A stretch of 5,614 nt of DNA, taken from Caryophanales bacterium UBA3210 (lineage in GTDB: Bacteria; Bacillota_I; Bacilli_A; RFN20; CAG-449). The notes under the pieces are model-generated. The model did no database searches and had not been told where the DNA came from. It saw nothing but the letters and a program-made list of their open reading frames with translations. Position numbers and translations under genes: made by a program. The first letter of the stretch is position 1. Each line of letters starts with the position of its first letter. The stretch is from assembly GCA_002363635.1 (NCBI GenBank), contig DEWM01000032.1, forward strand, positions 1-5,614, read 5' to 3'. This document shows, one piece after another, positions 5,464 through 5,614 of the stretch.

Positions 5464-5614
5464 TTAAACGTTAAATCTAATGAGTAAGCAATCTCCGTCT
5501 TGAACTAGATATGCTTTACCTTCACTTCTAATCTTACCAGCTTCTTTTAAAGCTTTTTCTGTCTTTAATTCAAAGATGTCATCACAAGAATAAACTTCTG
5601 CTCTAATAAAACCT
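5464..5614 (-). CDS. ychF: Redox-responsive ATPase YchF/EngD, C-terminal end (5' part missing)
   Basis: Only the last 49 residues are in the window; the gene starts beyond the right edge. The fragment contains GFIRAEVYSCDDIF (1-14), KEAGKIRSEGKAYLVQDGD (23-41) and the terminal IRFNV. This is the highly conserved end of the TGS domain of YchF (also called EngD), an Obg-family P-loop NTPase that prefers ATP and binds ribosomes. The GKxYxVQDGD...RFNV ending is diagnostic even in such a short piece. The gene ends with two stop codons in tandem (TAA TAA), the second being part of the short gap to ispF. The nucleotide-binding motifs lie outside the window and cannot be checked. Confidence 0.9.
   Translation of the reverse strand, partial: GFIRAEVYSCDDIFELKTEKALKEAGKIRSEGKAYLVQDGDCLLIRFNV

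Noticed and set aside
397..5614. Mycoplasma genetic code with TGA as tryptophan
   Set aside because: The Trp codons I checked in nrnA, fba and rpoE are TGG, and no reading frame is broken by TGA. Stops are TAA or TAG. With few genes, the absence of TGA stops is not evidence by itself.
1..5614. Mobile element, CRISPR array, toxin-antitoxin or defence system
   Set aside because: All coding space is taken by recognisable housekeeping genes on one strand; no direct-repeat arrays, transposase motifs or unexplained small gene pairs were seen.

Overview
The window is a densely packed, AT-rich stretch of bacterial housekeeping genes, all transcribed from the minus strand (right to left). The RNA polymerase delta subunit (rpoE), a class IIB aldolase and a YwiB-ArgS pair point to a low-GC Gram-positive bacterium of the Bacilli in the broad sense. 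A lineage such as Erysipelotrichia, Acholeplasma-like or RF39-like bacteria is possible, but the window alone cannot decide this. Trp codons I checked are all TGG and no stop codon is TGA, so the standard bacterial code fits.

Layout in transcription order, from the right end: the 3' end of ychF (5614-5464); ispF, starting 12 nt later (5451-4981); a 50-nt gap with a palindrome and a sigma-A-type promoter; a DUF1934/YwiB-like gene (4930-4502, start corrected from 4945); argS, overlapping it by 7 nt (4508-2877); rpoE, 24 nt on (2852-2430); an intrinsic terminator (2418-2392). A second unit is the single gene fba (2285-1404), with its own extended -10 promoter and its own terminator (1391-1357). 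The third unit, nrnA (1338-397) and a cysQ-like gene (395 to the left edge, incomplete), has a strong predicted promoter. Its -35 lies inside the end of fba, and its start point lies inside the fba terminator stem.

The genes cover translation (ArgS, YchF), transcription (delta), glycolysis (Fba), isoprenoid synthesis (IspF) and turnover of 3'-phosphoadenosine 5'-phosphate (pAp) and nanoRNA (NrnA, CysQ-like). I see no mobile element, CRISPR array, tRNA, rRNA, riboswitch or defence-type system. No gene-free stretch exceeds 300 bases; the longest, 2286-2429, holds the rpoE terminator and the fba promoter and leader. The window looks ordinary in gene content. The points worth a second look are regulatory (the nested terminator/promoter before nrnA and the palindromic promoter before ywiB), plus the side-by-side pair of likely pAp phosphatases.
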